Shown: positions 20,752 through 29,623 of the stretch, one piece after another
Layout of the letters: every line of letters starts with the position of its first letter
Position numbering within the stretch: position 1 is the stretch's first letter
DNA from: Treponema sp.
GTDB lineage: Bacteria > Spirochaetota > Spirochaetia > Treponematales > Treponemataceae
Direction: 5' to 3'
DNA: 64,000 nucleotides
Assembly (NCBI GenBank): GCA_016294105.1
Contig: JAEDCN010000004.1
Coordinates: forward strand, 1 to 64,000
Translations under genes and position numbers: made by a program
Notes under the pieces: model-generated
The model's database searches: none
Seen by the model: only the letters and a program-made list of their open reading frames with translations
What the model was told of the DNA's origin: nothing

Positions 20752-22236
20752 TTACTTTACTGCTGGTCGCAGGGGAGGCTTGCCTGTTTTGGGTGTTGCC
20801 TTGTGGCGACCTGCAATAATCAATGGGATGATAAAGAAGCCGATGGTTCCTACCGCTACTACTGCCACGTAGGATTTTGGACTACCGATGGGCAGCTGGG
20901 CTGGTGGGAAGAAGGCGAGAATCAAGCCAAAAATTGCTGCAAGAATTCCAACTCCTGCCACAATCCACATTCCAACTACACCACCAGGAACCTTGTATGG
21001 CCGCTCCATGTCCGGCTGGCTCTTGCGCAGCTTGATGGCCGCCATGTACATCAGCAGGTACATGATGATATAGACCGCCACCGTCAAGGCAGAAAGCAGG
21101 AAGAAGGCCACGCCCACATCCTTCATCACAAAGTAGAGGCTGGCCAGCACCGTCACAATCACACCCTGAATCAGCATCATGGTTTTGGGAGCACCTGCCT
21201 TGGTGGTCTTTGCCAGTGACTCCGGCAAAAGGCCGTCCTTGGCGGTGGACAAGAGTCCCTTGCTGGGGCCGGACACCCAGGACAGCACGCCGCCCAGGGA
21301 ACCGAAGGCCACACAGAAGGCCAGCACATAGAGCGCCCACTTCATGTTCACCGCCTCCAGCATCACCGTCAGGGCCTGCATGAGGCCGGACTCAATCTGG
21401 AGCTGTGAGTTTGGCACCACGGCGGCGATGGCCAGGGAACCAAAGGTAAAGAGGACAAAGACGATGACGGAGGAGATGAAGATTGCAGCAGGATACTGCT
21501 TCTTAGGATTATCCATTTCTGCAGCGTGAACAGCCTGCACCTCCACACCGGCAAAAAGGAGGATTATTCCAGAAAGGTATGCCAAGTTGCTGGGGTTCGC
21601 AAGGTTGGGAAGCCAGCGGGCCTCCACCTTGCCGTTTACCATGGTGGCAACAGTGGTTTCCGCCGCCGTCAATTCCTCGAATCCCAGCGGCTTTTTCATC
21701 AGGAACCACACCACGCCCAGGGCAATCACCACCAGACCAGGCAGCACCGTTCCCACGATGAATCCCCAGCTGGTGACCTTGGACAGGATTTTTGTGCCGC
21801 CGAAGGCAATGAGGGTGGCAATCCAGTAGAACATGATGATGAAAAAACCGGTGAATTTGCCGTCATTTGCCAGTTCAGGCTTGCCGATGCCGTAGGCGAT
21901 GGCCGCCGCCGCAAAGGCCAGCACCGTGGGATACCACACTACATTCTGAATCCACTGGAGCCAGATGGCGGTAAATCCCCACTTTTTGCCAAATGCTGCA
22001 CCTACCCAACGGTACACACCACCTTCCTGTCCTGCAAAGGCACTTCCCAATTCAGCGGACACAAGGGCGGCGGGAATCAAGAAGAGAATGGTTGCAAAGG
22101 CAATGTAAAAGAACATGGTCATTTCTTCGGCTGCCATCAGTGGCAATCCTCGCAGACTGATAATGGCGGCTGCGGTCATGAAGGCCATGCCCCAGGTGGA
22201 AATGGATGATTTTTTTGTAGCACTTTGATCTGACAT
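20752..22236 (-). CDS. gadC: glutamate:GABA antiporter
   Basis: The 494-residue inner-membrane APC-superfamily antiporter has about 12 hydrophobic segments, opening with ISTWGMAFMTAAAIISLRGLPLMAAEE as in GadC proteins. It imports glutamate and exports GABA made by GadB, so the pair consumes intracellular protons. The C-terminal region ends in a basic, proline-containing tail (GRHKATPKTGKPPLRPAVK), the place where E. coli GadC has its pH-gating plug. It starts with an AGGAGG site 12 bp behind gadB, forming an operon. A decayed fragment of a second copy lies at 10888-11065. Confidence 0.92.
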   Translation of the reverse strand: MSDQSATKKSSISTWGMAFMTAAAIISLRGLPLMAAEEMTMFFYIAFATILFLIPAALVSAELGSAFAGQEGGVYRWVGAAFGKKWGFTAIWLQWIQNVVWYPTVLAFAAAAIAYGIGKPELANDGKFTGFFIIMFYWIATLIAFGGTKILSKVTSWGFIVGTVLPGLVVIALGVVWFLMKKPLGFEELTAAETTVATMVNGKVEARWLPNLANPSNLAYLSGIILLFAGVEVQAVHAAEMDNPKKQYPAAIFISSVIVFVLFTFGSLAIAAVVPNSQLQIESGLMQALTVMLEAVNMKWALYVLAFCVAFGSLGGVLSWVSGPSKGLLSTAKDGLLPESLAKTTKAGAPKTMMLIQGVIVTVLASLYFVMKDVGVAFFLLSALTVAVYIIMYLLMYMAAIKLRKSQPDMERPYKVPGGVVGMWIVAGVGILAAIFGLILAFFPPAQLPIGSPKSYVAVVAVGTIGFFIIPLIIAGRHKATPKTGKPPLRPAVK

Positions 22237-22248
22237 AAATCCTCCTGT

Positions 22249-23637
22249 TTAGCGACCGTGGTTAAAGCTTCCTCTAGGACTTGCTTTTGTTTCAGTGGAC
22301 TGGGCAGAAAGCTGTTTAATGGCTCTATCCATATCCTCCAGCAGCAATTCCATCAAGTCATAGCTGCATCCGTGGCGAATCAATACACGCTGAACGGCTA
22401 CGTTTTCGCAATGGGCTGGCAGTGTGTAGGCGGGAACAAGCCATCCTCGTTCTCGCAGCACGTCGGAAAGCTGGTACAGGGTAAAGGGCACCTTCACGCC
22501 ATCTTTCAGCTTCCAAGTAACGGCGGGGATTCCCTTCTTGGGGTCGCTGTTGTAAACAAATTCAAAGATACCGAAGCGATCCAAGCCCTTTACAAGGAAT
22601 TTACCCACGTCGTAGCAACCCTGCTGTACCTTGAAGTAGCCTTCTTTACCTAAGCGAAGGAGGTTGTAGTACTGGCACACAATCTGACCACCGGGACGAG
22701 AAAAGTTAATGGCAAAGGTAGGCATATCGCCACCAAGATAATTTACCTTAAAAATTAGGTCTTCTGGCAAATCCTTTTTGTTGCCCCAAACTACCCAGCC
22801 ACATCCCAAAGGTGCAAGACCGAATTTATGGCCAGAGGTACTGATGGAGCGGACACGGGGAATACGGAAGTCCCACACCAAGTCGGGGGCACAGAAGGGA
22901 GCTAAGAAGCCTCCAGAAGCACCGTCCACGTGAATAGGAATATCCCAGCCTTTCTCTTTTTGGAGTTTGTCCAGTGCATCAGCTACTTCTTTTACTGGCT
23001 CAAACTGACCAGTAAAGGTGATTCCCAGCGTCTGCACTACACCGATGGTGTTTTCGTCACAGCGTTTGATTACTTCCTGGGCATTGGAAACGTAGCGTGT
23101 GCCTTCCATAGGAATTTCTCTCAGCTCCACGTCCCAGTAGCGAGCAAACTTGTGCCAGCAAACCTGTACGGGGCCACAAATCAGGTTGGGCTTGTCGCAG
23201 CTCTTTCCCTTTGCTTTCATGGCAGCTCGCCAACGCCACTTCATGGCCATTCCCCCCAGCATACAGGCTTCGGAAGAACCTGTGGTAGACGTTCCAATGG
23301 CATCCTTGGGATTTGCGTTCCACAAACTAGCGATAATGTTCACACAACGTGACTCAATTTCTGCTGTCTGGGGATACTCATCCTTGTCAATCATGTTCTT
23401 GTCGAGGCAGTCATCCATCAAACGATGAACTTGGTCCTCGGTGTAGGTTTGGCAGAAGGTGGCAAGATTCTGGCGGGAGTTTCCGTCCAGCATCAGCTCG
23501 TCCTTGATGAGGCGGTACATTGTGTTGGGATCTGCCTCGTGATCGGGAATCTTGAACTTGCTGAGGGGAGTTCCTGCAGCAGCTTTGTTGAACAAGTCAT
23601 CATTTACGGACTTGTTTTGTAGAATATGTAAAGCCAT
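22249..23637 (-). CDS. gadB: glutamate decarboxylase
   Basis: This 462-residue PLP enzyme converts glutamate to GABA and CO2, consuming one proton. The PLP lysine is K271 in STSGHKFGLAPLG, with D238 and H236 in PIHVDGASGG. The substrate loop TSTTGSSEACMLGG is present. Length and even the C-terminal SFNHGR, recalling the SFKHT end of E. coli GadB whose histidine closes the active site at neutral pH, match the acid-resistance enzymes. It is the first gene of the gadBC operon, with an AGGAGG site. A promoter and a 17-bp palindrome lie in the 5' region. Such an acid-stress system suits life in the gut. Confidence 0.95.
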   Translation of the reverse strand: MALHILQNKSVNDDLFNKAAAGTPLSKFKIPDHEADPNTMYRLIKDELMLDGNSRQNLATFCQTYTEDQVHRLMDDCLDKNMIDKDEYPQTAEIESRCVNIIASLWNANPKDAIGTSTTGSSEACMLGGMAMKWRWRAAMKAKGKSCDKPNLICGPVQVCWHKFARYWDVELREIPMEGTRYVSNAQEVIKRCDENTIGVVQTLGITFTGQFEPVKEVADALDKLQKEKGWDIPIHVDGASGGFLAPFCAPDLVWDFRIPRVRSISTSGHKFGLAPLGCGWVVWGNKKDLPEDLIFKVNYLGGDMPTFAINFSRPGGQIVCQYYNLLRLGKEGYFKVQQGCYDVGKFLVKGLDRFGIFEFVYNSDPKKGIPAVTWKLKDGVKVPFTLYQLSDVLRERGWLVPAYTLPAHCENVAVQRVLIRHGCSYDLMELLLEDMDRAIKQLSAQSTETKASPRGSFNHGR

Positions 23638-23666
23638 AGTACCTCCTAGGGATACTTGTAAAATTA

Positions 23667-23683
23667 GTGGAAAAGTTTTCCAC
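23667..23683. promoter_or_regulatory. perfect 17-bp palindrome in the gadB leader
   Basis: GTGGAAAAGTTTTCCAC is an 8+1+8 palindrome between the predicted transcription start and the gadB ATG. Its position suits an operator or an RNA hairpin regulating gadBC. Confidence 0.45.
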
Positions 23684-23696
23684 CCAGTTTATTTAA

Positions 23697-23725
23697 ATCA
23701 TAGGAGAGTACTAAACTGGCTTCAA
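23697..23725 (-). promoter_or_regulatory. gadBC promoter
   Basis: On the minus strand TTGAAG, a 17-bp spacer and TATGAT place the start near 23690, about 50 nt before the gadB ATG. Confidence 0.5.
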
Positions 23726-23779
23726 ATTGAATTGGCTGGATTTGGGCTGAAATGAGGGATTATTGAATAGATTTAAGGG

Positions 23780-23818
23780 CAAAAAAAAGACTTGGAGCTA
23801 GTTTCCTAACTCCAAGCC
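23780..23818 (-). terminator. terminator of the chemoreceptor gene
   Basis: On the minus strand GGCTTGGAGTTAG pairs with CTAGCTCCAAGTC around a short loop, followed by eight T. Confidence 0.85.
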
Positions 23819-23843
23819 ATAGTAGCAACAATAATATATGTGA

Positions 23844-25700
23844 CTATATCTTAAATACAGCCACCTTATCGGAAAGGTTTTCAAGAACAGTCTCATTTTG
23901 GGCTGTAGAATCATCTACAACACGCAAGGATTGTGCAATATTTGTAGTACTATCGTAAACCCTGTTCATTGAGTCTGTAATTTGTTGGGTGATGTCGGAA
24001 AGCTTGTTCATTTCGATGGAAATTTCCTTTGTTCCCTGCATCATGGAGTTAGAGCCATTCTTTACAGATGAAGTTACTTCATTGATGGCATGCATAGCTA
24101 TCAAAATCTGCTCACTACCAGTGGACTGCTCCTCCATGGCCTGAAGAATAACTGTTTCTTGATTCTGAACAGATTCTGCCAGTTCGTAGATGGAGGTAAA
24201 AATCTTTTCGATTTCCAAGGTGTTGTTAGAAACATTGTTGATTGATTCTCCCAACTCCTGCAATCGGGTACTGATAAGAAGGCTCTGGGCACTGGAGTCT
24301 TCTGCCAACTTGCGGATTTCGTCAGCAACAACGGCAAAACCACGTCCTGCATCACCAGCGTGGGCAGCCTCAATAGCAGCGTTCATAGCTAACATATTGG
24401 TTTGCTCGGCAATGTGCTTGATAACGTCGTTTGTCTCCAAAAGTCCCTCGGACTCCTGATAAATCTGCCGTGAAGTAGAAACGGCACTTTCAATACTCTG
24501 CTGTCCGTCCATAGCTGCCTTAAACAGCTTGTTTACAGCGGTCTTGTTCTTTTCCAGAATTGAAGTTACAGAACGGATATTTGCAACCATCTGCTCAATG
24601 GCGGCAGAAGATTCTACCACGCTGGCAGCCTGATTTTCAATATTTCTGTTTAGCTGATCCATGGTTCGTGCAATAGTATTGATGGTGGCCTGGGTTTCTT
24701 CTACACCTGCAGCCTGATTTATCATCTCATTCTTAACATCAGATATATTGTCAACTACGGATTGAACGTGGCTTTCTGATGCTTCGATATTGGTAATCAT
24801 CACAGAAGCGGTGTTTTGTGTCTCTTTAACACTAACATCGATATTCTTGATGATATCCCGCATTCCATCTATCAGCAGGTTCATGTCGTTTACCAAAAGT
24901 CCCAGCTCGTTACGATTGGTAACCTTCAGCTTTTCTATGCTGTAATCACCATGTGAAAGAACGTAGGTAGTTTCGGTAATTTCCTTGATGCGGTCAGTTA
25001 CCTGTCTCATAACGGTGTTATAGGAAATAGATGCCATGATAATAGCTAAAACAACCATTGGGAAAATTCTTGTGGCTGTATAGGCTGTAATATTCAAGTC
25101 TCCGATTGTTTCTGATGCCAAAAGAATTGGTCCAAGAATCATACAAACGGTTCCAAGAATCGTGAACAATCCCAACAGGAACATGTTTATACGAAGAGGC
25201 ATTACCATATACTTCTTCTGAAAAGGCACAGAGCTCATGAATTTTTCAAAAGCTGGCTGAAAAAAAACATACCCTAAAAGTCCTCCCAATCCAGCGGATC
25301 CAAATAGCTGCATAAGGGAAGCTATGGTATGAACGATGGTTTCCCCGGAATGGTCATAGGCAAGAAGAGGCAAGGTAAAGCTTAACAGAGCTGGGGCAAC
25401 AATAGTAACACGTAGGAAGATAATAGTAATCCTGTTGATTACTTCTACAGCATCTCCTTTATCTATATTTTTCTTAATGGTATGACCACAAGCGGCAATG
25501 ATTACCAGTGGAGTTACCACTGATAATACTACATACAGAGTAAAAAATGGGGAGAAAAAATAACCGAGTCTCTTCTCTGGAGCTACAGTTCCTGTTATCA
25601 GAACCTGGCTGATGAAAACAATTACTGGAAGAACATACACCAGAACATTCTGAAAAATTACCTTTTTAGGTAATGATTGATCCTTCTTAATGTCTATCAT
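23844..25700 (-). CDS. methyl-accepting chemotaxis protein
   Basis: The 618-residue chemoreceptor has an N-terminal region with several hydrophobic segments (about residues 15-230) in place of the usual two-TM periplasmic sensor, so it may sense within or near the membrane. A HAMP-like segment (about 232-285: RIKEITETTYVLSHGDYSIEKL) leads into a long cytoplasmic coiled-coil signalling domain. The conserved hairpin tip AGDAGRGFAVVADEIRKLAEDSSAQS binds CheA/CheW. Methylation-type glutamine/glutamate pairs flank it. The start has GGAG and an upstream TATAAT. It stands as a single gene with its own terminator. Confidence 0.92.
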   Translation of the reverse strand: MIDIKKDQSLPKKVIFQNVLVYVLPVIVFISQVLITGTVAPEKRLGYFFSPFFTLYVVLSVVTPLVIIAACGHTIKKNIDKGDAVEVINRITIIFLRVTIVAPALLSFTLPLLAYDHSGETIVHTIASLMQLFGSAGLGGLLGYVFFQPAFEKFMSSVPFQKKYMVMPLRINMFLLGLFTILGTVCMILGPILLASETIGDLNITAYTATRIFPMVVLAIIMASISYNTVMRQVTDRIKEITETTYVLSHGDYSIEKLKVTNRNELGLLVNDMNLLIDGMRDIIKNIDVSVKETQNTASVMITNIEASESHVQSVVDNISDVKNEMINQAAGVEETQATINTIARTMDQLNRNIENQAASVVESSAAIEQMVANIRSVTSILEKNKTAVNKLFKAAMDGQQSIESAVSTSRQIYQESEGLLETNDVIKHIAEQTNMLAMNAAIEAAHAGDAGRGFAVVADEIRKLAEDSSAQSLLISTRLQELGESINNVSNNTLEIEKIFTSIYELAESVQNQETVILQAMEEQSTGSEQILIAMHAINEVTSSVKNGSNSMMQGTKEISIEMNKLSDITQQITDSMNRVYDSTTNIAQSLRVVDDSTAQNETVLENLSDKVAVFKI

Positions 25701-25756
25701 GCTAAAACTCCAAAAAAATCTATTATATCAAGTTTATCAAACATCATTCGCTTTGT

Positions 25757-27469
25757 CTACATTAATTCTTCGATGTCCAACTCACCAGCTACGCAGGGCA
25801 CCGTAATGGCCCAGTTCTCCAACACGGAAGGATGCACTTCACCAAAAATACCCACAACCTTGTCGTTTACCAGGATATTTGCCTGGCGACCAGGGATAAA
25901 GCGGGGATCAGTTGCTTCCGCTACGGTGTATTGATGATCCAAGAAGTGAAGGAAGGTGGCTACCTCACTAGCTGCGGTGTTAAAGTTTGCATCCCCAGCG
26001 GCAGTCAAAAAGCCGATGCTCTGACGGGTGCGGGTACCAGTAACTTCTTCATCACAAAGGAAGGCAACCTTTCCAATCTCAAAGATCTTGTGGGGATAGA
26101 CGGCATTTCCGCTACCAGTTTCTGCTCCCAACAATGAAGGTATGATGGAGGGGCGAACAAACTGATAGTTTTCGCTCATGGGATTGGAAATCTCGATAAC
26201 CTTTTCTCCTTCAATATTCATCTTCTGGATGTAGTCCTTCTTGGAACCAAGGTAGTTAAAAATCATTTCCTGATAGCCCAAGCCCACCATCAAGGATTTT
26301 GCCTTGCGACTAAACAATGTAACAGGGGAAAGGCGACCAATGGTAAAATCTCGAGGTTTTTCTGGTGGGAAGGAGGAAAGCTCCATACCCATCATTACGT
26401 CTTCAATAATATCAACCTCGTGGAGGAAGTCGTTGCGGTAGGGTGGAATCTGAACAGTAACTTTATCTCCAGCTACGGTAACGGTATTGCCCATTTTTTC
26501 CAAGGCAGTAGTTACCTGCTCGGGAGTAAGCTGGCTACCCAAAAGTCTGTTGATTTCTGGAAGGGAAGCTGTGGCAGGCTCCTGGAAGTAGAAGGGGGCT
26601 ACAATATCCTTGCCAAAGCCAGTGTCGTAGGGATGCTCTACTTTACAGGGCAGGATGGTATATCCTGCATCGGCAAAGTCACAGGCAACAATGTTGGCAG
26701 AAAGGAGCAGGGAAGTCATGTCAGAACCAGTCATTTCTACCAAGAGGTCTGAGTCTCCCACCTGCACTGCACCTAATGTGGCACTGTTGATAATGGGAGC
26801 CATAGACATAATCTCTCCCTTGTCATCAGTAAGGAGGGGGAACATGGGGGCATCTTTGAGAATCCAACCGTAGTCCTTTCCTTTAGGATGCTCAGTGAGG
26901 ATTTGGCGACAAGTCATGGGCTGTTCAAACTGAAGGGGAACAAAGCTTGTGTTGTCTGGATCTACGGCTTTGTAATGAACAGGCCACTGAATCATAGATG
27001 AGCGATAAACACCCATGGAAACGGTACGTCGCTTGCGACCAAAGTTCCAGCAGAGCTTTTCCTGGGTCTGGATAATGTCCAGCAGAATGGGCTCGTCAAT
27101 GGGCTTGCCAGAAATAACGAAGGCAATCATGTAGGGACGAATATCCTTGAGCTGAGGATCTACAGTAACAACGCGGTTTCCGTAATCTACAATCTTGTCC
27201 TTAGAGGACATAAAGGTATTGTAATCAGAAGCTTTTTCTCCGCCGTGAACCCGAAGCTGACGAGCAACACCTGCGGTGGACCACAGGTCGGGACGGTTGG
27301 TATCGTTCAATTCAATCTTGATGACACGCTGATCTTCTGGCAGGCTGGCATCTGGTTTTTCGTCCAATTCGGCCTTTCCACAGGTAAGTCGGTCTTCCAG
27401 CATATCATAATCATATTTCTTTCCAAGCAAGTTAAAAAATAGCTTCTCGTTTACTTCAATCTTAGGCAT
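25757..27469 (-). CDS. pheT: phenylalanyl-tRNA synthetase beta subunit, archaeal type
   Basis: This 570-residue beta subunit of PheRS charges tRNA-Phe together with PheS, which is not in this window. It begins directly with the B1-like domain (PKIEVNEKLFFNLLGKKYDYDMLEDRL), without the EMAP-type tRNA-binding extension of bacterial PheT (about 800 residues). The short form is the archaeal/eukaryotic kind known from spirochaetes. ELNDTNRPDLWSTAGVARQL, the B3/B4 editing region (VACDFADAGYTILPC) and the catalytic-like C-terminal part (GLGYQEMIFNYLGSK) follow in order. A single minus-strand gene with a promoter at 27502-27530. Confidence 0.93.
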   Translation of the reverse strand: MPKIEVNEKLFFNLLGKKYDYDMLEDRLTCGKAELDEKPDASLPEDQRVIKIELNDTNRPDLWSTAGVARQLRVHGGEKASDYNTFMSSKDKIVDYGNRVVTVDPQLKDIRPYMIAFVISGKPIDEPILLDIIQTQEKLCWNFGRKRRTVSMGVYRSSMIQWPVHYKAVDPDNTSFVPLQFEQPMTCRQILTEHPKGKDYGWILKDAPMFPLLTDDKGEIMSMAPIINSATLGAVQVGDSDLLVEMTGSDMTSLLLSANIVACDFADAGYTILPCKVEHPYDTGFGKDIVAPFYFQEPATASLPEINRLLGSQLTPEQVTTALEKMGNTVTVAGDKVTVQIPPYRNDFLHEVDIIEDVMMGMELSSFPPEKPRDFTIGRLSPVTLFSRKAKSLMVGLGYQEMIFNYLGSKKDYIQKMNIEGEKVIEISNPMSENYQFVRPSIIPSLLGAETGSGNAVYPHKIFEIGKVAFLCDEEVTGTRTRQSIGFLTAAGDANFNTAASEVATFLHFLDHQYTVAEATDPRFIPGRQANILVNDKVVGIFGEVHPSVLENWAITVPCVAGELDIEELM

Positions 27470-27501
27470 ATCCTAATCCCCTTCTATAGTGACATCTTAC
27501 T

Positions 27502-27530
27502 ATTATACCAAGACAAAGAGATAGTGTCTA
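27502..27530 (-). promoter_or_regulatory. pheT promoter
   Basis: On the minus strand TAGACA, 17 bp and TATAAT put the start about 26 nt before the ATG; GAAGGGG serves as ribosome-binding site. Confidence 0.6.
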
Positions 27531-27531
27531 T

Positions 27532-27560
27532 CAAAAAAAAATTACCCCTGAAAGGGGCGT
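27532..27560 (-). terminator. minus-strand terminator upstream of pheT
   Basis: GCCCCTTTCAGGGGTAATTTTTTTTTG on the minus strand is a short GC stem plus T9. It would end a transcript of about 40 nt from a possible promoter at 27577-27604, just before the pheT promoter. Confidence 0.5.
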
Positions 27561-27698
27561 ATCTACCATATATAAAACTATAATCTTTTTTTGTGACTTT
27601 TCAAAAAATCATCAAATATTTTTGAATTCAATACATCTAATAAAATGAGGAAAATCTTCCATAAGGTGAAGAAGTTAAAACGTATTCTTTCTGTTTGT

Positions 27699-27727
27699 TT
27701 GACTAGGGATTTATTTTTTATTATCTT
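27699..27727 (+). promoter_or_regulatory. queH promoter
   Basis: TTGACT, 17 bp and TATCTT lie 36 bp before the queH ATG, which has an AAAGGA site. Confidence 0.55.
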
Positions 27728-27763
27728 TCAACAAAGAAGTATCATTTACAAAGGAATGTTTCT

Positions 27764-28468
27764 ATGTCAACAATTCGGAGTAGTATCCAGCAGTTTGATG
27801 AAGAGATTCAACATATTCGGCAGGAGATTGCAGCGGGAAGACCAAAGCCCACCATGCTGCTTCATGTTTGCTGTGGGCCCTGTAGCTCTGCCGTTATTGA
27901 ACAGTTGTCTGAGGTGTTTCAGATAACCTTATACTATTATAATCCTAATATTTATCCTCAAGCTGAATATGAGCGGCGGCGAGATGAGCTGAAAGCCTTT
28001 ATTTCTAGCTTTCCTCCGGCTTTGGAAGTGAGTCTTGTGGTGCCGCCCTACGATTCGTCAGAATACTACAAGGCCATTGACGTGGAGCATGAGCCAGAAT
28101 TAAAGACTCAGCCAGAAAAGCAGGAGCGGTGCCGCCGTTGCTACCTGTTGCGAATGGAAAAAGCCTATCAATATGCTACGGACCACAACTTTGACTACAT
28201 AACCACAGCTTTATCCATTAGTCCCCACAAGGATTCTGCTGCAATCAATGTTCTGGGGATTCAGCTCCAGAAAAAATATCGGATAGAAGGTTATGGCCCC
28301 CGCTTCTTGTTGGCAGATTTCAAGAAGAAGAATGGCTTTAAGCGCTCCTTGGAGCTTTCTCGTGAATTTGACTTGTATCGTCAGGATTATTGTGGCTGTG
28401 TTTATTCCATGAACTGCATTTCCCAGAATAACGGAGGGGGTAGTGGGGAAGTTTCCCCGCAAAATTAG
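27764..28468 (+). CDS. queH: epoxyqueuosine reductase QueH
   Basis: The 234-residue enzyme (formerly DUF208) makes the last step of queuosine synthesis, reducing epoxyqueuosine in tRNA to queuosine; it is the non-cobalamin alternative to QueG. The metal/Fe-S cysteines are all present: HVCCGPC (C36, C37, C40), ERCRRCY (C123, C126) and DYCGC (C210, C212). TALSISPHKD and YYYNPNIYPQAEYERR are further family signatures. No other queuosine genes lie nearby, so the organism may salvage or make the precursor elsewhere. The gene is complete. Confidence 0.94.
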   Translation: MSTIRSSIQQFDEEIQHIRQEIAAGRPKPTMLLHVCCGPCSSAVIEQLSEVFQITLYYYNPNIYPQAEYERRRDELKAFISSFPPALEVSLVVPPYDSSEYYKAIDVEHEPELKTQPEKQERCRRCYLLRMEKAYQYATDHNFDYITTALSISPHKDSAAINVLGIQLQKKYRIEGYGPRFLLADFKKKNGFKRSLELSREFDLYRQDYCGCVYSMNCISQNNGGGSGEVSPQN

Positions 28469-28549
28469 GTGCATATTTTAGACTCTTTTAAAGTTTTCTT
28501 CTTGGTCAATGACTTATGTTTTGATTGTAGAAATCTTCTAGGAGGGTTT

Positions 28550-29023
28550 ATGAAATCCATAAAAACCTATTTTGTTCTGGGCTTGGTAATGGCCCTGTCT
28601 TTGGGAGTGGTAACTGCTGAATCTACAAAGCCTGCAAAGGCAGCAAATTCTGCCCCTGTGTATGTAACAAGTTCGGTAAAAGGATTGGGAACACCGGTAT
28701 TGGTTATTACGGTGGATACTCCTGATTCAATCTTGAACTGGTTTGAAGATCACGGTATACCCGTGGATACGGTGGGAACAAGCCTTGTTTCCATGCCAGT
28801 GGCTTACCGCAATGAGCTACGAAAGCTCTATGCCGACGACAAATACTCCAAGGAGCTGAGGGAATTGGCAGTGGAGGCATTAACGCCCTATCTGACACCC
28901 GGCATTATTGAGACGGTAACCACCACCTACGGACCTTTTACTTGGACGGTGTCCTATAATACGGAGGAGGGCGAAAAGCTTGTAGCTCCCCACAAGCACG
29001 ACCGCAATTCCGACGATTGGTAA
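28550..29023 (+). CDS. small secreted protein of unknown function
   Basis: The 157-residue protein starts at the ATG behind AGGAGGG and has a signal peptide (KSIKTYFVLGLVMALSLGVVTAES). The mature part opens with VYVTSSVKGLGTPVLVITVDTPDSILNWFEDHGIPVDTVGTSL, a strand-helix-strand pattern, then a charged helix (RNELRKLYADDKYSKELRELAVEALTPYL) and a polar histidine/aspartate-rich tail (HKHDRNSDDW). I do not recognise the family. It follows queH by 81 bp and is closed by a strong terminator. Confidence 0.7.
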   Translation: MKSIKTYFVLGLVMALSLGVVTAESTKPAKAANSAPVYVTSSVKGLGTPVLVITVDTPDSILNWFEDHGIPVDTVGTSLVSMPVAYRNELRKLYADDKYSKELRELAVEALTPYLTPGIIETVTTTYGPFTWTVSYNTEEGEKLVAPHKHDRNSDDW

Positions 29024-29032
29024 TAAAAGTAG

Positions 29033-29062
29033 AAACCCTCCCGCTGCGGGAGGGTTTTTTTG
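29033..29062 (+). terminator. strong intrinsic terminator
   Basis: AAACCCTCCC and GGGAGGGTTT flank a 5-nt loop, followed by T7. Confidence 0.92.
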
Positions 29063-29066
29063 TAAA

Positions 29067-29537
29067 TCAAGGTGATTCAGAAAAGATGTAGCCCATGTTC
29101 CGTACCGTATTGATATAGCCTCCTGGATGCTGAGGTGTTTTCAGTTTTTTCCTGAGCCAGGAAACATGAGTGTAGATGGTTCCAGATGAAACTGCTTCTC
29201 CGTATCCCCAAACTACCCGCATTAAGTCATAAGTAGAAACGATTTGTTCCCGATGAAGCACCAGATACATCAGCAGCTTGCATTCCATGTAGGACAGGGG
29301 AATGGGAATGCCATTTTTAAGCAGCTGTACCTTTGCAAACACTAGCTTGAAGGGCCCAAAGTCAAAGTCTGGATGATGGACAAAATCTGTTGCCATGTCC
29401 TTTGTTGGAATCTGCAGCATTTGCAATGCCTCGTCTTCGTTTGCCACAACAGAAACTTCATATCCTGCTATCCGTAACTTGTCTGCCAAGGAATTTCCTT
29501 GGTATTTATCCTGGTTGATAACGAGAATCTTATTCAT
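29067..29537 (-). CDS. winged-helix regulator with a vestigial receiver domain
   Basis: The 156-residue protein ends in an OmpR/PhoB-type DNA-binding domain (residues about 60-154: LVFAKVQLLKNGIPIPLSYMECKLLMYLVLHREQIVS, then GTIYTHVSWLRKKL and GYINTVRNMGYIF). Before it lie only about 45 residues that begin like a receiver (KILVINQDKYQGNSLADKLRIAGYEVSVVANEDEAL) but stop before the phospho-acceptor aspartate. Phosphorylation control therefore cannot work in the usual way; it may bind DNA constitutively or respond to dimerisation. It lies 86 bp downstream of phoR on the same strand and could have split from a response regulator. No deletion scar is visible. Confidence 0.82.
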   Translation of the reverse strand: MNKILVINQDKYQGNSLADKLRIAGYEVSVVANEDEALQMLQIPTKDMATDFVHHPDFDFGPFKLVFAKVQLLKNGIPIPLSYMECKLLMYLVLHREQIVSTYDLMRVVWGYGEAVSSGTIYTHVSWLRKKLKTPQHPGGYINTVRNMGYIFSESP

Positions 29538-29623
29538 GCTTTAAATGATAGTATTTTGGAAAGGAATTTTCCATTTTTTAGGAAGAAAGCCTGTCGAGGG
29601 CATTACGACGAGTAAGTTTTTGC

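Noticed and set aside
27470..27763. T-box riboswitch for pheT
   Set aside because: No T-box sequence or specifier-loop structure is visible, and the terminator precedes the pheT promoter instead of following it.
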